A stretch of 64,000 nucleotides of DNA. Source: Clostridium sp. OM02-18AC (GTDB lineage Bacteria; Bacillota; Clostridia; Lachnospirales; Lachnospiraceae). The first letter of the stretch is position 1. Each line of letters starts with the position of its first letter. The notes under the pieces are model-generated. The model did not search any database, was not told the origin of the DNA, and saw nothing but the letters and a program-made list of their open reading frames with translations. The stretch is from contig NZ_QULW01000011.1 in NCBI RefSeq assembly GCF_003481825.1, positions 58,365-122,364 of the forward strand, given 5' to 3'. A program made the position numbers and the translations under genes. This document shows positions 1 to 6,524 of this stretch, one piece after another.

Positions 1-606
1 AGGAGGGCCCACCAGGATCACACCTTTCGGGATTCTCGCGCCTACACTGGTATACTTCTGGGGATTTCTCAGAAAATCCACCATCTCTTCCAGATCTTCT
101 TTCTCTTCCTGGAGACCTGCCACATTTTTAAATGTCACATTGCTGGTGTTGGTCATGCGTGCACGGCTCTTGCCAAAGTTCATCATCTTGGCATTGGTAC
201 CGCCGCCTGCACCGGCTCTCATGTTCATGATGATCAGCATCAGGATCACTGCGCCTACAGAAATCACAACCGGAAGAATGATGCTCATCCAGTAACTGGT
301 CTGCGGAACATCGTTCATGCTGTAATCAATGTCCGCATTCTGAAGCATCTGCTGGACCTGGTTTACATCAGAAACATAGGTCACATAAACCTCGCCTGCG
401 CGGTTGGAAAGACGTACCTCACCGGTCGGTGTCTGCTCATTCTGGTAAATGATCAGGGAACTTACATTCCCACTTTCCAAAACCTGTTTGAACTGCTGGT
501 AACTCAGTTCATTTTGTTTGCGCCCCGGCATAAAAGCCAGCGCCAGTACGATCAGAAGCAGCGGAAAAAGAAGCCAACTGCCCCGAAAACTACTTTGCTG
601 TTTCAC
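1..606 (-). CDS. ftsH: ATP-dependent zinc metalloprotease FtsH (5' part, cut by window edge)
   Basis: Membrane-anchored AAA+ protease that degrades misfolded membrane and regulatory proteins. Only the first 202 codons are present; the reading frame leaves the window inside the Walker A motif, ending KGVILVGPP. I place the start at a GTG (604-606), preceded by AAGGAGG seven bases upstream, giving the N-terminus MKQQSSFRGSW. Visible are a first membrane segment (about residues 11-25), an extracytoplasmic FtsH_ext region, a second membrane segment (about 108-128) and the linker into the ATPase domain (FKNVAGLQEEKEDL). The Shine-Dalgarno sequence overlaps the stop codon of hpt, so the two genes are likely coupled. 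The tilS-hpt-ftsH order is standard in Firmicutes. Only the missing part would show the HEXXH zinc site. Confidence 0.95.
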   Translation of the reverse strand, partial: MKQQSSFRGSWLLFPLLLIVLALAFMPGRKQNELSYQQFKQVLESGNVSSLIIYQNEQTPTGEVRLSNRAGEVYVTYVSDVNQVQQMLQNADIDYSMNDVPQTSYWMSIILPVVISVGAVILMLIIMNMRAGAGGGTNAKMMNFGKSRARMTNTSNVTFKNVAGLQEEKEDLEEMVDFLRNPQKYTSVGARIPKGVILVGPP

Positions 607-618
607 TCACCGGCCTCC

Positions 619-1149
619 TTACTGATCTACCTCAACCACACCGATAAACGGCAGGTTGCGGTATTTCTGGGCGTAATCAAGTCCGTAGCCTACTACGAAC
701 TCATCCGGAATGGTAAAGCAGGTATAATCAACCTTGACCTGCTTTTTCACACGGCGCTCCGGCTTGTCAAGCAGGGTGCACAGGTGAATGCTCTTCGGTC
801 CGCGCTGCTTTAATACCTCGATCAGGTAAGACAGGGTGCGGCCAGAGTCGATGATATCCTCCACGATCAGGACTTCTTTTCCTGCCAGGGACTCATCCAG
901 GTCTTTTACAATGCGGACAACGCCGCTGGATTTGGTATCATCTCCATAGCTGGAAACGGACATGAAATCCATGGTAACCGGAACGGTAAGGCGTTTTGCC
1001 AGCTCACAGGTGAAAAATACGCCACCCTTTAAAATACAAATCAGGTGGATTTCTTTTCCCTCATAATCTTTGCTGATCTGTTCTGCTACTTCGCTGATTC
1101 GCTTGTTTACATCTTCTTCCGGCAACAATACTCTGATCTTATCTGCCAT
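619..1149 (-). CDS. hpt: Hypoxanthine phosphoribosyltransferase
   Basis: Purine salvage enzyme converting hypoxanthine or guanine plus PRPP to IMP or GMP in the cytoplasm. The 176-aa length fits the family. The PRPP-binding signature is clear (VLIVEDIIDSGRTL, about residues 93-106), as are the flexible-loop region (SVSSYGDDTKSSG) and the LDKPERR segment before the base-binding C-terminus. It begins inside the last codons of tilS (11-bp overlap), with GGAGG eight bases before the ATG, and its stop codon overlaps the ftsH ribosome binding site. This makes it the middle gene of a tilS-hpt-ftsH operon. I see no anomaly. Confidence 0.97.
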   Translation of the reverse strand: MADKIRVLLPEEDVNKRISEVAEQISKDYEGKEIHLICILKGGVFFTCELAKRLTVPVTMDFMSVSSYGDDTKSSGVVRIVKDLDESLAGKEVLIVEDIIDSGRTLSYLIEVLKQRGPKSIHLCTLLDKPERRVKKQVKVDYTCFTIPDEFVVGYGLDYAQKYRNLPFIGVVEVDQ

Positions 1150-2710
1150 AATCTTTTCCTCCGTCGCAGGTTACCTGCAATATGTTTTGTGTTTTGTTAT
1201 CTATCTTATAGTATTCGCTGATCCGGTAACCAACCACCCACAATACATGATCGTCCTCTGCAAGAAGCAGAATATGATCCCGCTCTTCTTTCGGGATTTT
1301 TTCATCGATCATAAAACGGGCAATGGTTTTCTTTCCTCCGGACGGCAGGATCAGATAATCTCCTGTCCGCCTGGTCCGCACCGACAGCGTACCTTTGATT
1401 TTATCATAGTCAAACCATTTCGTATACTGGTTTTTGGGAATTTCCTGGTCTTTTTGGCGAGAAAATACCGTCATGTGGAGCGCTTGGTCCATTTCCAGAC
1501 TGTATTCTTCACCGTATCCGGGACCAGCTGCTTCTGTTTTCCGGAAAGCCATGTCCGGTCCGGTATTTCGGGTCAGCACAAGCGTCTCATATCCAAGCAT
1601 TGCGATCAGACCTCCCGGGAGATCGATCCGGCTTCCCACCTGCTTTTCTGCCAGCTCCGTGATCTGATAAAAATGTCGGCTGGTTATATTTTTCCAGCCC
1701 GGATGAATCAGGTTTAACATATGCCGGATCAGGTAGGTTTTCAGAATGTCTGGCTGCGTTCGGATTGTGGCAAGGGGGATTTCCGCCCGGATACAGTCTT
1801 TTGCAGCCTGTTTTTCCGAATCCCAGCACGTTGCCAAATCCCTGTTTCCAGAATCGCAGGACGCATCCCTTTTCTCCTTGCCGTACAGCTTCCCGGATGT
1901 CCTCCAGATTTCTGCTGCCTGATCTGCCAGATACGTATCTGCCTGCCCGATGATCTGCCCCGCCTGTAAAATGTGTTCCTCTGCCTGCGCATTCACCGCA
2001 TCTTTCAGCAGCGGCAGCACCTCATTCCGGATCCGGTTTCTGGTATAATCCCCAGACTGATTCGTGCTGTCCTCACACCAGCCAATCCCTTCTGCATTCA
2101 GATACTCACGGATTTCCCCGCGTCCCACGCCAAGAAGCGGCCGGATGCGCCGTTCCTGCACTGGTCGTATCCCGGCAAGTCCGGTAAGCCCGCTGCCCCG
2201 GAGCAGATGATGCAGGATTGTCTCCGCATTGTCATTCCGATGATGGGCCAGCGCAATCTTCACCCGGTGTTCCGCCAAAAATTCCCGCTCCCACGCCTCA
2301 GCCTGCGCTTCCAGGATCTGATACCGCAGGATCCGTCCCGCTTCTTCCTCCGAAAGCCCATGCTCCGCTGCATACTCCGGAACCTGACAATGCAGCGCGA
2401 TAAACGGAACCTGAAGCGTTCTGCAAAGCTCCCGCGCAAAAGCCTCATCCCGGTCTGCTTCCGCGCCGCGGATCCCATGGTTCACGTGGACTGCGCGCAG
2501 GGCAAAACAGGGATGTTCCTTTTCTGTCTCCGGCTCAGTCACCTGTCTCTCCACTCCGGCACTTTGACACTGCAGTCCCAATTGTGCAAGTTTCTTTAAT
2601 ACCACCAAAAGGCATACGGAGTCTGCACCGCCGGAAAGTGCCACGATCACACCGTCTCCCGGCAGGATCATATGCTGGTCCTGTATATAGTTTCTTACTT
2701 TTTGTAACAT
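1139..2710 (-). CDS. tilS: tRNA(Ile)-lysidine synthase
   Basis: Modifies C34 of the CAU-anticodon tRNA(Ile) to lysidine so that it reads AUA; essential in most bacteria. The 523-aa protein has the N-type PP-loop SGGADS at residues 26-31, the HVNHGIRG and HHRNDNAET motifs of the ATP-pyrophosphatase core, and a C-terminal domain (about 430-510) with the LSVRTRRTGDYLILPSG motif typical of TilS. It is somewhat longer than many homologues because of hydrophilic insertions near residues 50-70 and 265-300. The start ATG has AAGGAT three bases upstream. A good sigma-A-type promoter lies about 90 nt upstream. It overlaps hpt by 11 bp. Confidence 0.95.
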   Translation of the reverse strand: MLQKVRNYIQDQHMILPGDGVIVALSGGADSVCLLVVLKKLAQLGLQCQSAGVERQVTEPETEKEHPCFALRAVHVNHGIRGAEADRDEAFARELCRTLQVPFIALHCQVPEYAAEHGLSEEEAGRILRYQILEAQAEAWEREFLAEHRVKIALAHHRNDNAETILHHLLRGSGLTGLAGIRPVQERRIRPLLGVGRGEIREYLNAEGIGWCEDSTNQSGDYTRNRIRNEVLPLLKDAVNAQAEEHILQAGQIIGQADTYLADQAAEIWRTSGKLYGKEKRDASCDSGNRDLATCWDSEKQAAKDCIRAEIPLATIRTQPDILKTYLIRHMLNLIHPGWKNITSRHFYQITELAEKQVGSRIDLPGGLIAMLGYETLVLTRNTGPDMAFRKTEAAGPGYGEEYSLEMDQALHMTVFSRQKDQEIPKNQYTKWFDYDKIKGTLSVRTRRTGDYLILPSGGKKTIARFMIDEKIPKEERDHILLLAEDDHVLWVVGYRISEYYKIDNKTQNILQVTCDGGKDYGR

Positions 2711-2805
2711 CTTATCCTTCCTGTATTCCCATTTTGTCTTGACACGTCTGTTACGGTCACGCAGGCGTGTCCGGCAACGGAATTTTATGATACTGCGTCT
2801 CTTAC

Positions 2806-2834
2806 ACTATACCTGTATTTTCTTCCTGCCGCAA
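2806..2834 (-). promoter_or_regulatory. Sigma-A-type promoter for tilS-hpt-ftsH
   Basis: On the minus strand TTGCGG (2829-2834) and TATAGT (2806-2811) are separated by exactly 17 bp. The predicted start near 2799 gives a leader of about 90 nt before tilS. That leader holds an inverted repeat, GACACG at one side and CGTGTC at the other (about 2744-2774). The promoter lies in the gap after spoIIE, so tilS-hpt-ftsH can be transcribed apart from the sporulation gene. Assigned from sequence match only. Confidence 0.55.
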
Positions 2835-2956
2835 GCGGTGTTTCCTGTTTCTGCGTCATTGTTCTCTTTTCCCAGTTCCAAGGTTCCTGATTTCTCCTGG
2901 GTTTCCTGGACTCTGGAGTTTTCATTTCCAGTTTTTTTCAGACTCCAGCCCTTTTC

Positions 2957-4363
2957 CTACCGTTTCCAGATCCCTCCCACCAAAACCGTCATATCATCAT
3001 TCATACCACCATTCTGGCAGGCGAACCGGAGAATCCGCTCCGCCATATCCTGGGGTGTTTTTACCGGCATGGCTTCCAGGTACGCTTTCAGGGCCGCTTC
3101 CTTTTCCAGTCCCGGACAGGCTTCCAGCACCCCGTCGCTCATCATGATCACGCGGTCATCGTCCCAGAGTTTCCGGGAAAGAAGCACCGGCTCTGCCTGG
3201 GACAAAACCCCTGCAGGAAGATTCCCCGCCTCCAGTACATCCGCTGTACCATCGCTGAGAATAAACGTAGCTACCGCCCCCATTTTCATGGCTTCCAACA
3301 CACCGCTGCAAAGATCGATACAGCAGAGATCCAGCGTAGCCGGGTGCTGTTCTATGCCCGTCAGCATAAGAATGGTGTTCACCATTTTCAACGCAGACCG
3401 GGCAGAAAATCCGGTTTCCAGCAGCTGCTGCACAAGCTCGATCACCTTCCGGCTCTCCCTTGCAGCAGTCTCCCCGCTTCCCATTCCATCCGAAATACTC
3501 ATGATCACCTGCCCAGGCAGACTCCCGGAATACGTATAATTGTCTCCGGAAACGCCGGTTCCATTCTTCGACATGCGCGCCACTCCATACATCATCCGAT
3601 ATTCGCCCGGTTCCAGGAAACGCACAATACCCGGCTGTTTCGTAATGAGTGCACGGGTATCCGGCGGCGCATACCAGCCTTTCCCTCCCACAGCCTGTCC
3701 AAAGAGACCTGCTGCATCCTTTGCTGTCATGCAACGGTTCCCAAGCGCATGAAGGGTCACATAGGCCTCCCGGTAACGGTTTTCATGCTGCAGAAGGAGC
3801 ATATTATCTACGGAAATCTGGTGCAGATGAAATAGGCGGCGCACTGCATCCTGCTTCTGATCGGTAATATCAACAGCCTGTCCCATCTGACTGGCAAATT
3901 CTTCCAGCATCATGGCCAGCTCCCGAAACTGTACCATGACCGTATCCCGGCTCTCCAGAAAACGGTTCTTCCATTCCAGGTTCATAGTTGCCCGCCCCAG
4001 ATTGCGGTTTAGCTGCGCCAGATATTCCTCTTTATTCCGGCAGGTTTCCAGAAACAGCCTGGGCATATCTTCATATTCCACCCTCCCCTTCTGCTCGAAA
4101 GAACGAAGCAGATAATACAGATAGTAACTATCTTCCTTCTTTGCATCACTGTACAGATTACACCTGCTGCACTGACCGCAAACCACCGCCGCTGCCGTCT
4201 GCATGGCCGCCTGGGCATCTTCCCGGGTCAGTCCCTTTTCCTCCTGCATCCGGTCATTGCAGGCCCTGGACAGACCTTCCAGCGACTGGGCCATCTCATG
4301 CAGTCTTTCTGCTGTATAGATATGAACATCCGCCATATCGCGGCGCTGTTTTCGCTTCCACAC
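2957..4363 (-). CDS. spoIIE: Stage II sporulation protein E, short form without membrane domain
   Basis: PP2C-type serine phosphatase which, in Bacillus, dephosphorylates SpoIIAA and so activates sigma-F in the forespore. The PPM core is clear in the C-terminal half: SISDGMGSGETAA, then DDRVIMMSDGVLEA, then NDDMTVLV near the end. The N-terminal half matches the SpoIIE regulatory region, including a Cys cluster (CGQCSRCNLY). I choose a GTG start (4361-4363) because CAGGAGG lies eight bases upstream; an upstream TTG at 4387 would place that Shine-Dalgarno inside the gene. This gives 468 aa, against about 800 in Bacillus. The usual ten-helix N-terminal membrane domain is absent, and the 120 bp up to divIC cannot encode it. 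Gene order (divIC-spoIIE-tilS) supports the assignment. Confidence 0.88.
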   Translation of the reverse strand: MWKRKQRRDMADVHIYTAERLHEMAQSLEGLSRACNDRMQEEKGLTREDAQAAMQTAAAVVCGQCSRCNLYSDAKKEDSYYLYYLLRSFEQKGRVEYEDMPRLFLETCRNKEEYLAQLNRNLGRATMNLEWKNRFLESRDTVMVQFRELAMMLEEFASQMGQAVDITDQKQDAVRRLFHLHQISVDNMLLLQHENRYREAYVTLHALGNRCMTAKDAAGLFGQAVGGKGWYAPPDTRALITKQPGIVRFLEPGEYRMMYGVARMSKNGTGVSGDNYTYSGSLPGQVIMSISDGMGSGETAARESRKVIELVQQLLETGFSARSALKMVNTILMLTGIEQHPATLDLCCIDLCSGVLEAMKMGAVATFILSDGTADVLEAGNLPAGVLSQAEPVLLSRKLWDDDRVIMMSDGVLEACPGLEKEAALKAYLEAMPVKTPQDMAERILRFACQNGGMNDDMTVLVGGIWKR

Positions 4364-4427
4364 AAAAAATCCCCTCCTGAACCACAATATATGCGGCAGG
4401 AAAGGATCCTATGTCTGTTATTTTTCT

Positions 4428-4458
4428 GTTACTGTTCACGCGTTGCGCAAACAGTAAC
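4428..4458. repeat. Palindromic intergenic element, variant copy (divIC-spoIIE gap)
   Basis: Perfect 9-bp inverted arms, GTTACTGTT (4428-4436) and AACAGTAAC (4450-4458), with a 13-nt loop. It lies in the short gap between divIC and spoIIE. The arms resemble the scattered GTAACTGT/ACAGTTAC element family but the loop differs, so I count it as a related or variant copy. Confidence 0.55.
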
Positions 4459-4485
4459 GGCCGTTTCTTTCGGATGCATGGCTGC

Positions 4486-4872
4486 TTAATTGTTTTTCGG
4501 TGCCGGCTTTAAAAGGATTTCATCTGGTTTCACCAGTCCCAGCTTTTGTTTTGCCACTTCTTCAATGTACTGCTTTGTCTGCACATAAACCCGGCGCTCT
4601 TCCAACTCTGCAGACCGCTTCTTTTCACTTTCTACCTGGCGCATCAGAGATTCCTCTTTTGCCTGGTATTCCATGACTTTCTTTTCCATGGAGGTATTCT
4701 TGACGTTCACGATCACTGCCATGCTCAGTACCACCACCGTAATGCCAATCATGGTCAGACGGTTTCCCAACCGCTCTTTGCGCTTTCTGCGCCCTGTTCC
4801 CCGCGCTTTCATGTTTCTCACCAACTTCTTTGTTTCCTTACTCTGTTTCTTTTTCGTAACAGTTTCATGCAT
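4486..4872 (-). CDS. divIC: Septum formation initiator DivIC/FtsB-type protein
   Basis: Bitopic division protein that forms a complex with FtsL and DivIB at the septum. The 128-aa protein has a very basic cytoplasmic N-terminus (about residues 1-38), one membrane helix (MIGITVVVLSMAVIVNV, about 41-57) and an extracytoplasmic coiled coil (about 60-98), followed by the family signature EVAKQKLGLVKPDEI. Its place between yabQ and spoIIE is the conserved Firmicute order. The ribosome binding site before the ATG at 4872 is weak, so translation may depend on upstream yabQ. Confidence 0.92.
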   Translation of the reverse strand: MHETVTKKKQSKETKKLVRNMKARGTGRRKRKERLGNRLTMIGITVVVLSMAVIVNVKNTSMEKKVMEYQAKEESLMRQVESEKKRSAELEERRVYVQTKQYIEEVAKQKLGLVKPDEILLKPAPKNN

Positions 4873-4931
4873 TTGTGTACACGTTCTTTGGAATTGGAAT
4901 CTGCCTGCTTGTTCGGATCTTCCAATTTATG

Positions 4932-5261
4932 TTACCTTCGTAATTTCATTCTAATGCATCGAACCGCCCATTTCAAGACCTTTCGCAAATTTCTGCTGAT
5001 TATCCGGTCATAAAAGAGCATCGAGCAAAAAATACTCCCGATCATGTAAAAACGCAGTGCCCCGTCATTCTCCCGATACAAAAACAGAAACGTAAAAAAA
5101 CCGGACCAGATCCAGTAGCACAGATCTTCCAGTCCTACCAACAGATTCTTATGTGGAAACAGAAACCGTAACAGACGAAGTCCGTCGTACACCATCATCA
5201 GGATGATACCAACACCAAGCCCAAGAAGCAAAAGCCGCGCTTCCCGGTACACCTGCGCCAT
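4932..5261 (-). CDS. yabQ: Spore cortex biosynthesis protein YabQ
   Basis: Sporulation membrane protein needed for spore cortex formation in Bacillus. The 109 residues hold several hydrophobic segments (LLLLGLGVGIILMMVYDGL, the CYWIWSGFFTFLFLY segment, and FYMIGSIFCSMLFY), matching the YabQ/Spo_YabQ family topology. Its ATG overlaps the yabP stop codon as ATGA, so it is translationally coupled to yabP. Position after yabP and before divIC confirms the call. In Bacillus this pair is under sigma-E control. Confidence 0.93.
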   Translation of the reverse strand: MAQVYREARLLLLGLGVGIILMMVYDGLRLLRFLFPHKNLLVGLEDLCYWIWSGFFTFLFLYRENDGALRFYMIGSIFCSMLFYDRIISRNLRKVLKWAVRCIRMKLRR

Positions 5262-5545
5262 CAGCCAAACAACCGGGTCAGAATGGACTGTCCCGCCTTC
5301 CGGTAAGCTTCATTTGAAGAATAGGTCAGGCTGTCCACCTGCCCATCCACCTCCAGTTCTCCCTTTTCTACCGTAAGGCGGCTGACATGAAGCTCCTTCC
5401 CCTTAATCGTCAGAAGTCCCATGTCCGTGTCCACCACCACCTGGTTTTCATCAAACGATACCACTTCCCGCACCCCGGTCAGGCTTGCCGCGCTCCGGTT
5501 TTCCAGCCGACAGGCATGGGCACGGATTCCGGATTTTTCTTCCAC
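5261..5545 (-). CDS. yabP: Sporulation protein YabP
   Basis: Sporulation protein of the YabP/YqfC family; in Bacillus it is made under sigma-E in the mother cell and is needed for spore envelope assembly. The 94-aa protein shows the family core LTGVREVVSFDENQVVVDT followed by MGLLTIKGKELHVSRLTVEKG. The start is a GTG at 5543-5545, preceded by GGGGAGG seven bases upstream. A terminator separates it from rqcP, so yabP probably heads its own transcription unit (yabP-yabQ-divIC and perhaps spoIIE). Confidence 0.92.
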   Translation of the reverse strand: MEEKSGIRAHACRLENRSAASLTGVREVVSFDENQVVVDTDMGLLTIKGKELHVSRLTVEKGELEVDGQVDSLTYSSNEAYRKAGQSILTRLFG

Positions 5546-5576
5546 GAAAAAACCTCCCCACCTGAACTCATGGTTT

Positions 5577-5604
5577 AGTATATGGGGAGGGGGTGATGTT
5601 TATG
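5577..5604 (-). promoter_or_regulatory. Candidate sigma-E promoter for yabP
   Basis: Reading the minus strand, CATATACT (5577-5584) resembles the sigma-E -10 box CATAcaaT, and ACATAAAC about 13 bp upstream resembles the -35 box with its ATA core. It lies about 32 bp before the yabP start. Sigma-E control of yabP is established in Bacillus; the box match here is approximate. Confidence 0.35.
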
Positions 5605-5660
5605 TTTCCTAGAATATCAATTAGGAAAACACTGGTGCTTTGTATAAAACCTACACATAC

Positions 5661-5706
5661 AAAAAAGCCTGAAAGCTCACTTCTGTGATCAGCTTCCAGG
5701 CTTTTT
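5661..5706 (-). terminator. Rho-independent terminator after rqcP
   Basis: Hairpin with arms AAGCCTGAAAGCT and AGCTTCCAGGCTT (one mismatch) and a T-rich tail on the minus strand. It sits just after the rqcP stop codon and separates rqcP from yabP. Confidence 0.8.
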
Positions 5707-5716
5707 ATATAACATA

Positions 5717-5956
5717 CTAAAGATACTCGAACATTTCCTTTGCATCTTCCTTGCGGATTGTCTCCTGCACGCTCGTGATGCGCACCTTGACAGATTTGTT
5801 GCCGAATGCAATCTCGATCACATCTCCGACCTTTACGTCCGCACTGGCTCTTGCCACTTTATCGTTCAGCATGACACGCCCGCTGTCGCAGGCCTCATTT
5901 GCTACTGTTCTTCTTTTAATGATACGGGATACTTTCAGGTATTTGTCCAGACGCAT
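5717..5956 (-). CDS. rqcP: RqcP/YabO-type S4-domain RNA-binding protein
   Basis: Small S4-fold protein that, in Bacillus, assists RqcH in ribosome quality control by stabilising peptidyl-tRNA on stalled 50S subunits. The 79-aa protein starts MRLDKYLKVSRIIKRRT, the classic S4 motif, and continues ANEACDSGRVMLNDKVARAS and KVGDVIEIAFG. I choose the ATG at 5954-5956 because AAGGAGA lies seven bases upstream; an upstream start at 6064 would add 36 residues with no family similarity. It follows hup and precedes yabP, as in other Firmicutes. Confidence 0.92.
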   Translation of the reverse strand: MRLDKYLKVSRIIKRRTVANEACDSGRVMLNDKVARASADVKVGDVIEIAFGNKSVKVRITSVQETIRKEDAKEMFEYL

Positions 5957-6053
5957 ATCCGGTTCTCCTTCTAATGGGTGAATTCCCTGCAATGTCAATC
6001 GCGCTCCAACAAATAAATCCCTGTGCGCCAATTCCTTGCTAATGGGTAAAAAT

Positions 6054-6084
6054 CCCCCTATCACGCGAAACGCATTCTAGGGGG
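6054..6084 (-). terminator. Terminator after hup
   Basis: Seven-bp GC-rich arms, CCCCCTA (6054-6060) and TAGGGGG (6078-6084), followed on the minus strand by ATTTTT. It lies 70 nt after the hup stop. About 100 nt of leader remain before rqcP. Confidence 0.75.
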
Positions 6085-6151
6085 AATCTTTATTTTACAT
6101 TTTAAACCAATTTTTTTAGTTATTTTTAGCGTTTTCGGAAAAATCAGCAAA

Positions 6152-6427
6152 TTAAGCGTTTACAAGATCCTTTAATGCCTTACCAGCTTTGAACTTCGGA
6201 GTCTTGGAAGCCTCGATGGTCATGGTCTCGCCGGTTCTCGGGTTGCGGCCTTCTCTTGCTGCTCTCTCAGATACCTCGAAAGTACCGAAACCTACTAACT
6301 GGATTTTATCGCCTGCCTTCAGAGCCTCTGCAACTACATCGGTAAATGCCTTTACTGCAGCCTCTGCATCCTTCTTGGAAAGACCTGCCTGCTCAGCTAC
6401 TGCTGCTACTAATTCTGTCTTGTTCAT
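6152..6427 (-). CDS. hup: HU-family DNA-binding protein
   Basis: Nucleoid-associated protein that bends and compacts DNA. The 91 residues match HU throughout: MNKTELVAAVAEQAGLSKKD at the N-terminus, the VGFGTFEVSERAAREGRNP beta-arm base, and the tip and C-terminal helix ASKTPKFKAGKALKDLVN. A strong GGAGG ribosome binding site and a consensus promoter upstream suggest high expression, as expected for HU. A terminator after the gene fits a monocistronic transcript. Confidence 0.98.
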   Translation of the reverse strand: MNKTELVAAVAEQAGLSKKDAEAAVKAFTDVVAEALKAGDKIQLVGFGTFEVSERAAREGRNPRTGETMTIEASKTPKFKAGKALKDLVNA

Positions 6428-6495
6428 TATTAATTCCTCCTAAATGCGATAACAGCCACAAAGGCCGTTTTTTCGTAATTCATTTTGCCCTTTCA

Positions 6496-6524
6496 TTTAT
6501 ATCTGTTTTGCTATGCTTTGTCAA
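6496..6524 (-). promoter_or_regulatory. Consensus sigma-A promoter for hup
   Basis: TTGACA (6519-6524), a 17-bp spacer and TATAAA (6496-6501) on the minus strand. The -35 box lies inside the last codons of the upstream GH13 gene. The leader of about 60 nt contains a small hairpin (AACGGCC/GGCTGTT). Confidence 0.85.

Noticed and set aside
2739..3539. 266-codon plus-strand frame
   Set aside because: Antisense to spoIIE; typical complement-strand composition.
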